The notes below the pieces were generated by a model. That model had not been told where the DNA came from, did no database searches, and worked only from the letters and a program-made list of their open reading frames with translations. A stretch of DNA of 8,960 nt from Oscillospiraceae bacterium (GTDB lineage: Bacteria; Bacillota; Clostridia; Oscillospirales; Ruminococcaceae): assembly GCA_031285945.1 (NCBI GenBank), contig JAITVF010000190.1:1-8960 (forward strand), written 5' to 3'. Shown piece after piece: positions 1 to 6,988 of this stretch. A program made the position numbers and the translations under genes. Position 1 is the stretch's first letter. Every line of letters starts with the position of its first letter.

Positions 1-1740
1 TTTGGCTTTTTGCGCCAGAACAGCGGCCTTTCCTCGGGGCGCAGTATCCGGGAAGTGATGCGCTCCGTTTTTAAAGAGCTTCTGGACTCGGAGCGGGAGC
101 TGCGCTCCCTGGAGCGCGAGCTGGCCGTGAAAGGCGCCGTACATCCAGATTACCCCGGGCTTTCCGCGAGATATGACCGCCTTCAGACCTTCTTTGAGAG
201 CCGGGAGGGTTACCTGATCGACGTTAAGATACGCACCGTCCTTTCGGGGATGGGCTTTGGCGCGACCGATCCCGCAACCCCGGTCGACGTTCTATCGGGC
301 GGGGAGAAGACCCGCCTTGCCCTCTGCAAGCTGCTTCTGGAGGAGCCGGCCCTTCTCATACTCGACGAGCCGACCAACCATCTTGACTTTAAAACGCTGG
401 GCTGGCTCGAGGAATATCTCCTGGGCTACAAGGGCGCGCTGCTGGCGGTGTCTCACGACCGTTACTTCCTCGACAGAATATGCACCGGCATATGGGAAAT
501 AGAGCGCCGCCGCCTTGTAACGTATCCCGGTAACTACAGCCGCTATGTGGCTCTCAAGGAGGAGCGGTATATCAGGCTGCAAAAGGAATACGACAGCCGC
601 CGGCACCAGATCGACGATCTTAAGGAATTTGTCGCCCGCAATCTTGTAAGGGCAAGCACCACCGCCCGGGCGCAGTCGCGGCGAAAGATACTCGAAAAGC
701 TCGAGCAGGACGGAACCGAAAGACCCCGCCCGCCCGAGAGGCCGCCTAAAATACGATTTACCTGCCGCAGAGAGCCCGTTAAGGATGTTCTTCACGTTGA
801 GAGGCTTTCACTGAGCGTGGGGGAGGGGGCCGAGCGCAGAAAGCTTATAGACGGCGTGGATTTTCACCTTATGCGGGGCGACCGGGTGGCTCTTGTGGGC
901 GCCAACGGGATAGGCAAGACGACCTTTCTGAGAGCGCTGCTGGGCGGCGGGGGGGATAAGCCGGACCATGGCCGGGTAGAGTGGGGAGTAAACACAGAGG
1001 TAAGCTACTTTGAGCAGGAGGAATTCGCGCTAAGCTCAGGCAAAAGCGCCCTAAACGAGCTGTGGGACCGGTTCCCCCAAAAGACCGAGCAGGAGCTGCG
1101 CACCGTTATGGGCAACATGGGGATAACGGGCGACGCCGTTCATAAAAGGGTGAGCGCCCTTTCGGGCGGGGAGCGGGCCAAGCTCAAGTTCGCGATACTG
1201 ACTATAAAGGCGGGCAACGTTCTGTTGATGGACGAGCCCACCAATCATCTTGACCTCGCGGCCAGGGAGGCCTTGGACGCGGCCCTTAAGGCCTATACGG
1301 GAACGCTTCTGGTCGTCTCGCACGACCGTTATCTTCTGAACAAATTCCCCCAGTGGATAGCCGAGATGCACGAGGGCGGAATCCGCCTTTATAAGGGCGG
1401 CTACGACGATTACCTCGCTCAAAGGGCAAGGGAAGAGGCCCCGGCCCGGGCGGCGCCTCAGCTGGAGGGAAAAGACGAGACCCCCCAAAAAAGCGCCTAT
1501 CGCACCAAAAAGCAGCGGAGCGAGCAGGTGGCCCGCAGGCAAGAGATAGCGCGGCTTGAAGATGAGATAGAAGAGCTTGAGGCGGAAATCTTAGGGCTCG
1601 AATCAAAGGTATCCTCGCCGGAAGTTGCGGCCGATTACTTGCTTTTGCGCGAAACCTGTGATAACCTCGAAGAAAAGCGGGGGATTTTGGACGAAAAGCT
1701 CTCACTCTGGTCGCGGCTCGCGGAAGAAGAAGAGGGCTGA
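1..1740 (+). CDS. ABC-F family ATPase, YdiF-like (5' partial)
   Basis: This soluble ABC-F protein has two ATPase domains and no membrane segment; family members act on the ribosome as translation factors or antibiotic-protection proteins. The reading frame is open from base 1, so the true start and the first Walker A motif (roughly 60-70 residues) lie outside the window. Visible in order: signature LSGGEKTR (292-315), Walker B with DEPTNHLD (364-387), H-loop SHDRY, a charged linker (about 550-710) of the kind that reaches the ribosome, second Walker A GANGIGKTT (898-924), second signature LSGGERAK (from 1159), second DEPTNHLD (1231-1254) and second H-loop His at 1321. The C-terminal 90 or so residues are charged and coiled-coil-like, ending in a Glu-rich tail. 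Both catalytic Glu residues are present. The closest remembered relative is Bacillus YdiF; resistance specificity cannot be read from sequence. The next gene starts 56 nt downstream without a clear terminator, which suggests cotranscription. Confidence 0.95.
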   Translation, partial: FGFLRQNSGLSSGRSIREVMRSVFKELLDSERELRSLERELAVKGAVHPDYPGLSARYDRLQTFFESREGYLIDVKIRTVLSGMGFGATDPATPVDVLSGGEKTRLALCKLLLEEPALLILDEPTNHLDFKTLGWLEEYLLGYKGALLAVSHDRYFLDRICTGIWEIERRRLVTYPGNYSRYVALKEERYIRLQKEYDSRRHQIDDLKEFVARNLVRASTTARAQSRRKILEKLEQDGTERPRPPERPPKIRFTCRREPVKDVLHVERLSLSVGEGAERRKLIDGVDFHLMRGDRVALVGANGIGKTTFLRALLGGGGDKPDHGRVEWGVNTEVSYFEQEEFALSSGKSALNELWDRFPQKTEQELRTVMGNMGITGDAVHKRVSALSGGERAKLKFAILTIKAGNVLLMDEPTNHLDLAAREALDAALKAYTGTLLVVSHDRYLLNKFPQWIAEMHEGGIRLYKGGYDDYLAQRAREEAPARAAPQLEGKDETPQKSAYRTKKQRSEQVARRQEIARLEDEIEELEAEILGLESKVSSPEVAADYLLLRETCDNLEEKRGILDEKLSLWSRLAEEEEG

Positions 1741-1796
1741 GGCCACTTTTCGCGACGCGTGAGGACAGAAAAACCCGAGCAAAGCGAGGCGGAGTT

Positions 1797-3026
1797 ATGA
1801 AGTTTCAACACAACCCCAGGTACACGGCCATCGCGATTTACGCGCTCCTTGTGCTTGTGGCCGCCATGATCTTTTTTGAGGCCTTTCAGAATATCGAGGT
1901 GGTGAGCGCCTGGTTAAAAAGGGTAGCGGGGTATTTGCAGCCCTTCGTAAATGGCCTTGTATTCGCGTTTTTACTCAACCCCATGCTTCGCGCCTTCGAC
2001 GACCGGCTGCTGCCGCGCTATTTTGGCAAGAGCCTTAAGCCCGCTTCAAGACGGGCTGTCGCGCTGCTTCTTACCTATATCATAGCGCTTACGGCCATAG
2101 TTGTCTTCGTGGCTCTTGTGCTGCCTCAGATTGTAACAAGCGTGGGAAGAATCGGTGAAAACCTGCAAAACTATTTCGGACTTTTAGAGGATCTTTACGC
2201 GGACGTAATGCGATATATAAACGAGCGGACCGATAGCGGCGACACCGAGTTCCGCGCAGTTATGATGACCTTCCTCTCAAGGCTTCTTGAGACGGTCGAG
2301 AGTCTGCTGGGAAGGGCGGCCGAGTATCTTTCAACCGATTTTATGCGCTCTTTGCTTGAAACCACACAGCGGATTACAACCGGCATACTCAACCTTTTTT
2401 TGGGCGTTTTCGTCTCGGTCTATCTGCTCCTGAATCGGGAAACCCTCTTCGCTCAGTCAAGAAAGCTCCTAGCGGCCATATTCCCCGACAGGGCAAGCCT
2501 TTTAATTCAAGAGGTCGCTACCGACGCGAACCGCATACTGAGCGGTTTTGTGGTGGGCAAGGTGATAGATTCCGTCATAATAGGGGTTATGTGCTTTGTC
2601 GGCATGACCATACTGCGGATGGGCGACTATGCCGCTATTATCAGCGTTATTGTGGGCGTTACAAATGTAATTCCGTATTTCGGCCCATTTATAGGGGCGA
2701 TTCCCAGCGCGATTATCCTGCTTGTTGAGAACCCGATGCAGGCCGTGTGGTTCTTGATATTTATCCTGCTGCTTCAGCAGTTTGACGGCAACATCCTGGG
2801 CCCGAAAATACTTGGCGATTCTATAGGCATTTCCGCGCTGTGGGTCATGTTTTCAATAATGCTCTTCAGCGGTCTTATGGGCGTTGCCGGAATGTTTATA
2901 GGCGTACCCCTATTTGCCATTATCTATCAGATAGTAAAGCGAATCGCGGCCTTTTTGCTGGCCCGCAAGGGAAAGCCTACCGCCACCCGCGAGTACGCGT
3001 CGGAGAAAAATCCCCTGATAAAATAG
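1797..3026 (+). CDS. PerM / AI-2E transporter family membrane protein
   Basis: This polytopic membrane protein of 409 residues belongs to the PerM/AI-2E-type family (PF01594). Members have been linked to quorum-signal export, Na+/H+ exchange and permease roles; the substrate here is unknown. There is a hydrophobic segment at about 10-29, another at 45-63 and a third at 85-112. A long extramembrane stretch (about 115-185) follows, then a dense block of membrane helices to about residue 385. Family signatures are NVIPYFGPF (290-298) and DGNILGPKILGDSIG (330-344). The C-terminal tail is short and basic. The ATG start has a purine-rich GAGGCGGAG just upstream. It follows the ABC-F gene by 56 nt. 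A second member of the family, ytvI, lies 2.2 kb downstream, but the two share little beyond the family pattern. It ends just before a hairpin facing the convergent mgsA. Confidence 0.88.
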   Translation: MKFQHNPRYTAIAIYALLVLVAAMIFFEAFQNIEVVSAWLKRVAGYLQPFVNGLVFAFLLNPMLRAFDDRLLPRYFGKSLKPASRRAVALLLTYIIALTAIVVFVALVLPQIVTSVGRIGENLQNYFGLLEDLYADVMRYINERTDSGDTEFRAVMMTFLSRLLETVESLLGRAAEYLSTDFMRSLLETTQRITTGILNLFLGVFVSVYLLLNRETLFAQSRKLLAAIFPDRASLLIQEVATDANRILSGFVVGKVIDSVIIGVMCFVGMTILRMGDYAAIISVIVGVTNVIPYFGPFIGAIPSAIILLVENPMQAVWFLIFILLLQQFDGNILGPKILGDSIGISALWVMFSIMLFSGLMGVAGMFIGVPLFAIIYQIVKRIAAFLLARKGKPTATREYASEKNPLIK

Positions 3027-3030
3027 AAAA

Positions 3031-3056
3031 GCCTGTTTTCCCGCCGGAAAACAGGC
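3031..3056 (-). terminator. Rho-independent terminator, leftward (mgsA)
   Basis: An 11-bp GC-containing stem (3031-3041 paired with 3046-3056) closes a 4-nt loop. On the minus strand it is followed directly by TTTTCTATTT (3030 down to 3021), so it works best as the mgsA terminator. The U-tract lies over the last codons of the convergent PerM-family gene. On the plus strand no T-run follows, so leftward use is favoured, though the hairpin may also slow rightward transcription. Confidence 0.75.
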
Positions 3057-3062
3057 CGCGAG

Positions 3063-3083
3063 CGCCCCCCTGCAAAGGGGGCG
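3063..3083. repeat. GC-rich hairpin between convergent genes
   Basis: CGCCCCC (3063-3069) pairs with GGGGGCG (3077-3083) around a 7-nt loop. A smaller palindrome, GCGCTT/AAGCGC (3086-3098), follows. Neither has a T-run on either strand. The surrounding motif CGCGAGCGCC (3057-3066) recurs at 6271-6280 after ytvI. It may add to termination or be a dispersed intergenic palindrome. Confidence 0.5.
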
Positions 3084-3128
3084 TTGCGCTTTAAGCGCGC
3101 AGTAGTATAAAGCAAGCCCTAACGCGAG

Positions 3129-3635
3129 TTAATTGCGTTTTTCGGCGGGTTCTCTGTCGGCCATATTGGCCATCTCTTGGCTGCGGCGGGATACGGCGCG
3201 GCGGAAATTGACCACCTTGCGGTCGTATGTGGCGTTCATGAGGGGTGAGGTTATCAAGAAATCGGCGGTCGCGCGGTTGGTCGCTATGGGAATATCGTAG
3301 ACTTGGGCTATCCGCATGAGCGCCTTTACGTCGGGGTCGTGGGGCTGCGCCGTAAGCGGATCGGAAAAGAAGATTACAAGATCCACCTTGCCCTCCACTA
3401 TTTTTGCGCCTATCTGCTGATCGCCGCCCAAAGGCCCCGAATTGTAGCCCTTTACCGTCATGCCCGTCATGCCGGTTATGAGCATGGCGGTGGTGCCGGT
3501 GCCGCAGAGCTCGTGGCGGATAAGTATCTCCTGGTTGCGGGCGCACCAGTCTACCAAGTCCTGCTTCTTGTTGTCGTGAGCTATAAGGGCTATCTTCTTT
3601 TTTACGGGAATGGTCAGGATAATAAAATCGGGCAT
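3129..3635 (-). CDS. mgsA: Methylglyoxal synthase
   Basis: MgsA converts dihydroxyacetone phosphate to methylglyoxal and phosphate in the cytoplasm, a bypass that releases phosphate when sugar phosphates build up. The 168-residue protein aligns along its length with the E. coli enzyme: KIALIAHDNKKQDL (14-27), GTGTT phosphate-binding region (45-49), GPLGGDQQIGA (67-77), FFSDPLTAQPHDPDVKAL (89-106) and IPIATNRATADFLI. The residues matching E. coli His19, Asp71, His98 and Asp101 are His20, Asp72, His99 and Asp102, all present, so the enzyme should be active. The C-terminal 30 or so residues are basic and charged and longer than in compact Firmicutes homologues. The ATG has a near-ideal AAAGGAGGG 7 nt upstream. 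It stands alone on the minus strand, with a promoter at 3686-3714 and a terminator at 3031-3056. Confidence 0.97.
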   Translation of the reverse strand: MPDFIILTIPVKKKIALIAHDNKKQDLVDWCARNQEILIRHELCGTGTTAMLITGMTGMTVKGYNSGPLGGDQQIGAKIVEGKVDLVIFFSDPLTAQPHDPDVKALMRIAQVYDIPIATNRATADFLITSPLMNATYDRKVVNFRRAVSRRSQEMANMADREPAEKRN

Positions 3636-3685
3636 AAGATCCCTCCTTTAATTGCGGATCAGAATAAATTTAAAAATCTACGGTT

Positions 3686-3714
3686 ATTCTATCACGTCCG
3701 GGAGGCTTTTTCCA
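3686..3714 (-). promoter_or_regulatory. Predicted sigma-A promoter of mgsA
   Basis: Read on the minus strand: -35 TGGAAA (3709-3714), 17-bp spacer, -10 TAGAAT (3686-3691), with TG one base upstream of the -10 (extended -10). Four of six bases match consensus at the -35 and five of six at the -10. Transcription would start near 3679, giving a leader of about 43 nt that carries the strong ribosome site. Confidence 0.6.
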
Positions 3715-3720
3715 CCCGGA
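3697..3720. promoter_or_regulatory. Dyad over the mgsA promoter (possible operator)
   Basis: TCCGGG (3697-3702) is mirrored by CCCGGA (3715-3720), with a further GG/CC pair inside, centred at 3708/3709. The left arm lies in the spacer of the mgsA promoter, the right arm abuts its -35 and the -35 sits between. This is where a repressor would bind. No regulator is assigned; the site could also be a chance GC palindrome. Confidence 0.35.
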
Positions 3721-3742
3721 ACTGCCTGAGAAGGCAATCTTG

Positions 3743-3751
3743 TGGTATACT
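3743..3751 (+). promoter_or_regulatory. Extended -10 promoter of the cca-ytvI unit
   Basis: TGGTATACT gives an extended -10 (TG at 3743-3744, TATACT at 3746-3751). The -35 region 17 bp upstream (3723-3728) is poor and lies in a small hairpin, TGCCT-GAGA-AGGCA (3723-3736). Transcription would begin near 3758, with a leader of about 54 nt to the TTG start. It is divergent from the mgsA promoter. Confidence 0.5.
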
Positions 3752-3811
3752 ACATATTGAAGAGCCCGCGTTTTAAGTTTATGGACAGATTCATCGGGGG
3801 AGGGGAGACGC

Positions 3812-5140
3812 TTGGAGATTGCGCTGCCGCGCCCGGTTGCGCGGTGCCTGGAGGCGCTGAGAGTGGCGGGCCACAGAGCTTATGCCGTAGGCGGCTGCGT
3901 CCGGGACGGCCTGCTTGGTCGCGAGCCCCATGACTGGGACGTTTGCACCGGCGCTTTACCCGATGCGATCCCTAAGATTTTCTCCGGGCTGAGAACTCTT
4001 CCCACCGGACTTAAGCACGGTACGGTGACTCTCGTTATTGACGGCATGCAGATCGAAATAACCACCATGCGCCGGGACGAGGGCTACTCCGACCGCCGCC
4101 GCCCCGATCGCGTTATATTTACCGGCGATATAACCGAGGACCTTTCCCGCAGGGACTTTACCGTAAACGCAATGGCCTTTAGCCCGGAGGAAGGGCTTAT
4201 CGATCCCTTTGGCGGCAGGCAGGATCTTGTAAGCGGGTCGCTGCGCTGCGTAGGCGAGCCGGAGCGGAGATTTTCGGAGGACGCGCTGCGTATCCTCAGG
4301 CTTTTCCGATTTGCTTCGCAGCTTTCCTTTTCGCCCGATCCCGCGTCCCTTGCGGCAGCCGGACGCTGCCGCGGGCTTTTGCGGGCTGTCTCCCGCGAGA
4401 GGGTGCAGGCTGAGCTCAACCGCATCCTGACCGGACCCGGCGTCTGCGACGCCCTCCGCCTTATCTGCGACGAGGGCGTTCTCACCGAGATATTGCCCGA
4501 GTTCGCGCCCTGTATCGGCTTTGAGCAGCGCAGCCCATACCACGACCGTACCGTTGATCGCCACATATTTTCGGCTGTATCGTACGCGCCGCCCCGGCTT
4601 GAGATTTGTCTGGCCCTTTTGCTACACGATATAGGCAAGCCCGCCGCCTTTACCCTTGACGAAAACGGTCGCGGCCACACAAAGGGTCACGCCGCAATAA
4701 GCCGGGATATGGCCGAGGGAATTCTTAAGCGCCTGAGATATCCCGCCCGTACTACCTCATATGTCCTTCGCCTTATAGAGCTCCACTCCAGGAAGATTCC
4801 CGCCGAGCGGCCGGCGCTGCGGCGCCTCCTTGCGGGACCGGGGCCGGAATTCGTAAGGGATATGCTCGACTTGAAGGAAGCGGACGACCGCGCCAAGGCG
4901 GATGTCGCGAGACTTAAGCGCTATCCCGCGATCCGCGCGGCCCTTGATGGAATAATACGCGACGGCGACTGCCTGAGCGTGGCCGACCTCAAGGTTAACG
5001 GCGAGGATGTAAAAGCTCTAGGAGTTCCGCCGGGGCCCATGGTGGGGCGTCTGCTGGCCCGTCTGCTGGATCTGGTGCTCGAGGATCCCGACCGCAACGA
5101 CCGGGGCTTCTTACTCAAAAAAGCCAAGGAGCTGCTGTGA
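3812..5140 (+). CDS. cca: CCA tRNA nucleotidyltransferase with HD domain
   Basis: This class II tRNA nucleotidyltransferase adds or repairs the 3' CCA end of tRNA from CTP and ATP. The 442-residue protein has the nucleotidyltransferase core first: GG at 27-28, metal-binding Asp41 and Asp43 in HDWD, RRDFTVNA (113-120), EDALRILRLFRF (156-167, the EDxxR nucleotide-selecting motif) and ERVQAELNRIL (196-206). A linker with paired His residues (244, 251) leads to an HD phosphohydrolase-like domain with LLLHDIGKP (His272-Asp273) and a C-terminal region of normal length. The frame has no upstream ATG; the start is TTG, preceded by the purine-rich GGGGGAGGGGAG ending 4 nt upstream. Whether it adds CCA, or only CC or A as in split-enzyme species, cannot be told here. 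It heads a probable unit with ytvI, 42 nt downstream. Confidence 0.95.
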   Translation: MEIALPRPVARCLEALRVAGHRAYAVGGCVRDGLLGREPHDWDVCTGALPDAIPKIFSGLRTLPTGLKHGTVTLVIDGMQIEITTMRRDEGYSDRRRPDRVIFTGDITEDLSRRDFTVNAMAFSPEEGLIDPFGGRQDLVSGSLRCVGEPERRFSEDALRILRLFRFASQLSFSPDPASLAAAGRCRGLLRAVSRERVQAELNRILTGPGVCDALRLICDEGVLTEILPEFAPCIGFEQRSPYHDRTVDRHIFSAVSYAPPRLEICLALLLHDIGKPAAFTLDENGRGHTKGHAAISRDMAEGILKRLRYPARTTSYVLRLIELHSRKIPAERPALRRLLAGPGPEFVRDMLDLKEADDRAKADVARLKRYPAIRAALDGIIRDGDCLSVADLKVNGEDVKALGVPPGPMVGRLLARLLDLVLEDPDRNDRGFLLKKAKELL

Positions 5141-5182
5141 GGGCAGATCATAACGAATATTTTTTAACTGAAAGGGTCGCGT

Positions 5183-6262
5183 ATGAACGAAACAATTGAG
5201 AGCCGCCGCCGGTTTATTCTTAACACCGCGTATTTTGCCCTGGTTGTGGCAATATTTGTGCTGGCGGCAAGATTCCTGGTGCCCTGGCTTATGCCATTTT
5301 TGCTGGGCTACGCAATTGCCATGCTCTTTAAGCCGGTGGTGCGCTTTCTTGTAAAGCACTCTAAGGTGGGGGAGAAGTTCGCGGGCTGCGTAATTGTCCT
5401 GCTGGGCTACGCTTTGCTTGCCGGGCTTATATTTATAGGCGGTTACAGGCTGGTTATACAGCTCACCGAGGCTTTCACGGGGCTGCCCAGAGTGGCGACC
5501 GACGTGGTAGGCCCGGGACTTAACGCCTTAAGCCGCTTTTTGAACGACACGCTGGGCGGCATATTCCCCGATATCGCCCAAAGCTCGACCGAGGCTATAT
5601 CCGTCACCATGGAGGATTTGCAGTCGACCCTGATCTCGGTATCCACCACTGTCCTTACCGCGATAGGCGGGCTCACCGCAAAGATACCGTCGTTTTTGCT
5701 CAGCTGCTTTTTTACCATTATGAGCTCCCTTATCATCAGCATGAACTATCAGGAGATAACCGCCTTTCTGGTCAGACAGATACCCGAAAACCACCGCAAG
5801 CTCTTCTTTCGCGTTAAGGACGACGCTCTTACCACCGTGGGCAAATATCTGATCGCGTACATTAAAATTATGGGTGTGACATTTCTGGAGCTTTCGGCGG
5901 GCTTTCTTTTTCTGCGGGTACCAAATTCCATTCTGGTGGCCCTTGGCATAGCCGTTTTCGACGCGCTGCCTATTTTGGGAACGGGCGGCGTAATGATCCC
6001 CTGGATAGCCCTCACTCTGCTTGTGGGGGACTACCCCCTCGCGCTGGGGCTTGCTATTCTTTACGCTATCGTGAGCGTTGTGCGCAATATTATAGAGCCC
6101 AGGATCATAGGCAACCAGCTGGGGCTTAACCCCCTGGTTACCCTGATGGCTATTTTTATAGGCTTCAAGCTGTTCGGGGTTATAGGCATGATAATATCGC
6201 CCATAATATTCCAGATAATTACCGGCCTGCACCGCTCCGGAGTCATCAGGCTCTGGCGGTAA
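5183..6262 (+). CDS. ytvI: Sporulation integral membrane protein YtvI
   Basis: This 359-residue polytopic membrane protein belongs to the PF01594 family and fits the YtvI branch found in endospore formers, whose biochemical role is not established. Membrane segments are seen at about 12-32, 34-52 (PWLMPFLLGYAIAMLFKP) and 66-88. A long non-membrane stretch (about 90-165) follows, then a hydrophobic hairpin, an amphipathic region, and a C-terminal membrane block. YtvI-type signatures are LPILGTGGVMIPW (262-274) and EPRIIGNQLGLNPL (305-318), followed by a glycine-rich last helix region. The first cytosolic stretch is short. The ATG is preceded by AAAGGG with a 6-nt gap. It probably shares the cca transcript (42-nt gap). 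It differs from the PerM-family gene at 1797 in length and in its signature motifs, so this is divergence rather than a recent duplication. Confidence 0.85.
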   Translation: MNETIESRRRFILNTAYFALVVAIFVLAARFLVPWLMPFLLGYAIAMLFKPVVRFLVKHSKVGEKFAGCVIVLLGYALLAGLIFIGGYRLVIQLTEAFTGLPRVATDVVGPGLNALSRFLNDTLGGIFPDIAQSSTEAISVTMEDLQSTLISVSTTVLTAIGGLTAKIPSFLLSCFFTIMSSLIISMNYQEITAFLVRQIPENHRKLFFRVKDDALTTVGKYLIAYIKIMGVTFLELSAGFLFLRVPNSILVALGIAVFDALPILGTGGVMIPWIALTLLVGDYPLALGLAILYAIVSVVRNIIEPRIIGNQLGLNPLVTLMAIFIGFKLFGVIGMIISPIIFQIITGLHRSGVIRLWR

Positions 6263-6275
6263 TCGCCCCGCGCGA

Positions 6276-6300
6276 GCGCCTGCTTTGCAGGGGAAAGCGC
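6276..6300. other. Overlapping hairpins after ytvI
   Basis: Two mutually exclusive small stems can form: CCTGC/GCAGG (6279-6283 with 6287-6291) and GCTTT/AAAGC (6282-6286 with 6294-6298), with GCGC on both outer edges (6276-6279, 6297-6300). No T-run follows, so this is not a standard terminator. It could slow transcription ahead of the next promoter, or be a GC-rich intergenic repeat; the flank CGCGAGCGCC also occurs at 3057. Confidence 0.3.
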
Positions 6301-6319
6301 CTGAATTTGTCATTCTCGC

Positions 6320-6348
6320 TTGACAATGTATCCATAATCCCGTAAACT
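6320..6348 (+). promoter_or_regulatory. Strong sigma-A promoter, membrane protein-bactofilin unit
   Basis: Perfect -35 TTGACA (6320-6325), exact 17-bp spacer, -10 TAAACT (6343-6348). Transcription would start near 6355, giving a leader of about 36 nt. A 6-bp dyad, TTGTCA-N8-TGACAA (6307-6326), overlaps the -35. It separates the next two genes from cca-ytvI as their own transcription unit, though readthrough is possible. Confidence 0.75.
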
Positions 6349-6390
6349 TACAGTAGGCGTTTATTATGACGAAGGGCGCATAAAGAATAT

Positions 6391-6954
6391 ATGAAAAATA
6401 ACATCAACTATAAGCGCGTACGGCGCATAAAAGCGGTAATATACCTGTTTTTGCTGCTGATCGTCCTGCTCCTCGCCATGTTGATGGTTCTGGCGGGGCT
6501 GCGCCTGCTTGATTCACGGGCGGCGGAGCAGAACATTGAGGGGACCGGTGCGCCTAATTCTCCCGCTCTGGTGGGCTCGCCGGGTCTCGGCTCGGCTTCC
6601 GGTATTTCGGCGGCGGAGCCCCCGGTTATTGACGCGAGCTCTTCTCGCGCGCAAAGCGAGCCTTCGCGGGCTCAGGCTCCCGAGCCCTCGGGCGGGGCCG
6701 CCGGAGAACCCGCGAGAGCCGGGGGAGATCTTTCCCCGGCGGAGGACAGGCCCTCGGAGCAGGTCTCCACGGGCTCAGGGCCCGCCGATTCGCAGAGCCT
6801 GGCCGGGCCGGTCGCGTCCTCGCGGAGTGGACAACCCTTAACGGCGGAAGAGAGCGCGGGGGATACTTCTGGCGATTACGGCGATTACGGCGATGTTTAC
6901 GATTACCAGGAGATTCCCAATACGGGATTTCCCAAACCCGGGGAAATGGACTGA
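6391..6954 (+). CDS. Single-pass membrane protein, low-complexity tail, unknown function
   Basis: I do not recognise this 187-residue protein. A basic N-terminus (KNNINYKRVRRIK) is followed by one strong hydrophobic helix at about 15-37, with no signal-peptidase or lipobox cysteine, so it is probably a membrane anchor with the rest outside. Residues 45-155 are low complexity, rich in Pro, Ser, Ala, Gly and Glu, suggesting an unstructured linker through the wall. The end is acidic and Tyr-rich (GDYGDYGD, then VYDYQE) and closes with IPNTG at 175-179, eight residues from the C-terminus. There is no hydrophobic tail, so it is not a standard sortase substrate. The ATG has only a weak ribosome site (GAAGGG is 14 nt away). 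The coding sequence is followed after about 34 nt by the bactofilin gene; the two probably share the 6320 promoter and may work together. Confidence 0.75.
   Translation: MKNNINYKRVRRIKAVIYLFLLLIVLLLAMLMVLAGLRLLDSRAAEQNIEGTGAPNSPALVGSPGLGSASGISAAEPPVIDASSSRAQSEPSRAQAPEPSGGAAGEPARAGGDLSPAEDRPSEQVSTGSGPADSQSLAGPVASSRSGQPLTAEESAGDTSGDYGDYGDVYDYQEIPNTGFPKPGEMD
6871..6894 (+). repeat. In-frame 9-bp tandem repeat (Gly-Asp-Tyr)
   Basis: GGCGATTAC occurs twice in tandem (6871-6879, 6880-6888) followed by GGCGAT (6889-6894), encoding GDYGDYGD. Such an in-frame repeat could vary in number between strains without breaking the gene. Confidence 0.8.
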
Positions 6955-6988
6955 AAACACTGATTTATTTTAAAGAGGGTGTGTGCTA

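Noticed and set aside
3303..3776. Open frame of 157 codons on the plus strand opposite mgsA
   Set aside because: It is the antisense shadow of mgsA, whose conserved motifs are unmistakable on the minus strand.
3636..3811. Riboswitch or T-box upstream of cca
   Set aside because: The leader is only about 54 nt and shows no specifier stem, antiterminator or T-box sequence.
4084..4680. Long minus-strand open frame inside cca
   Set aside because: It is rich in Arg and Ser as expected for a shadow of GC-rich coding DNA, while the plus strand carries every class II nucleotidyltransferase motif.
6276..6300. Strong intrinsic terminator after ytvI
   Set aside because: The stems are short and alternative to each other and no T-run follows.
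5528..6313. 261-codon minus-strand open frame opposite ytvI
   Set aside because: Its translation has no recognisable domain and overlaps the clear membrane protein ytvI; it exists because the opposite frame lacks stop codons.
6913..6954. Sortase-anchored surface protein
   Set aside because: The IPNTG motif lacks the hydrophobic helix and positive tail needed, and the protein already has an N-terminal membrane anchor.
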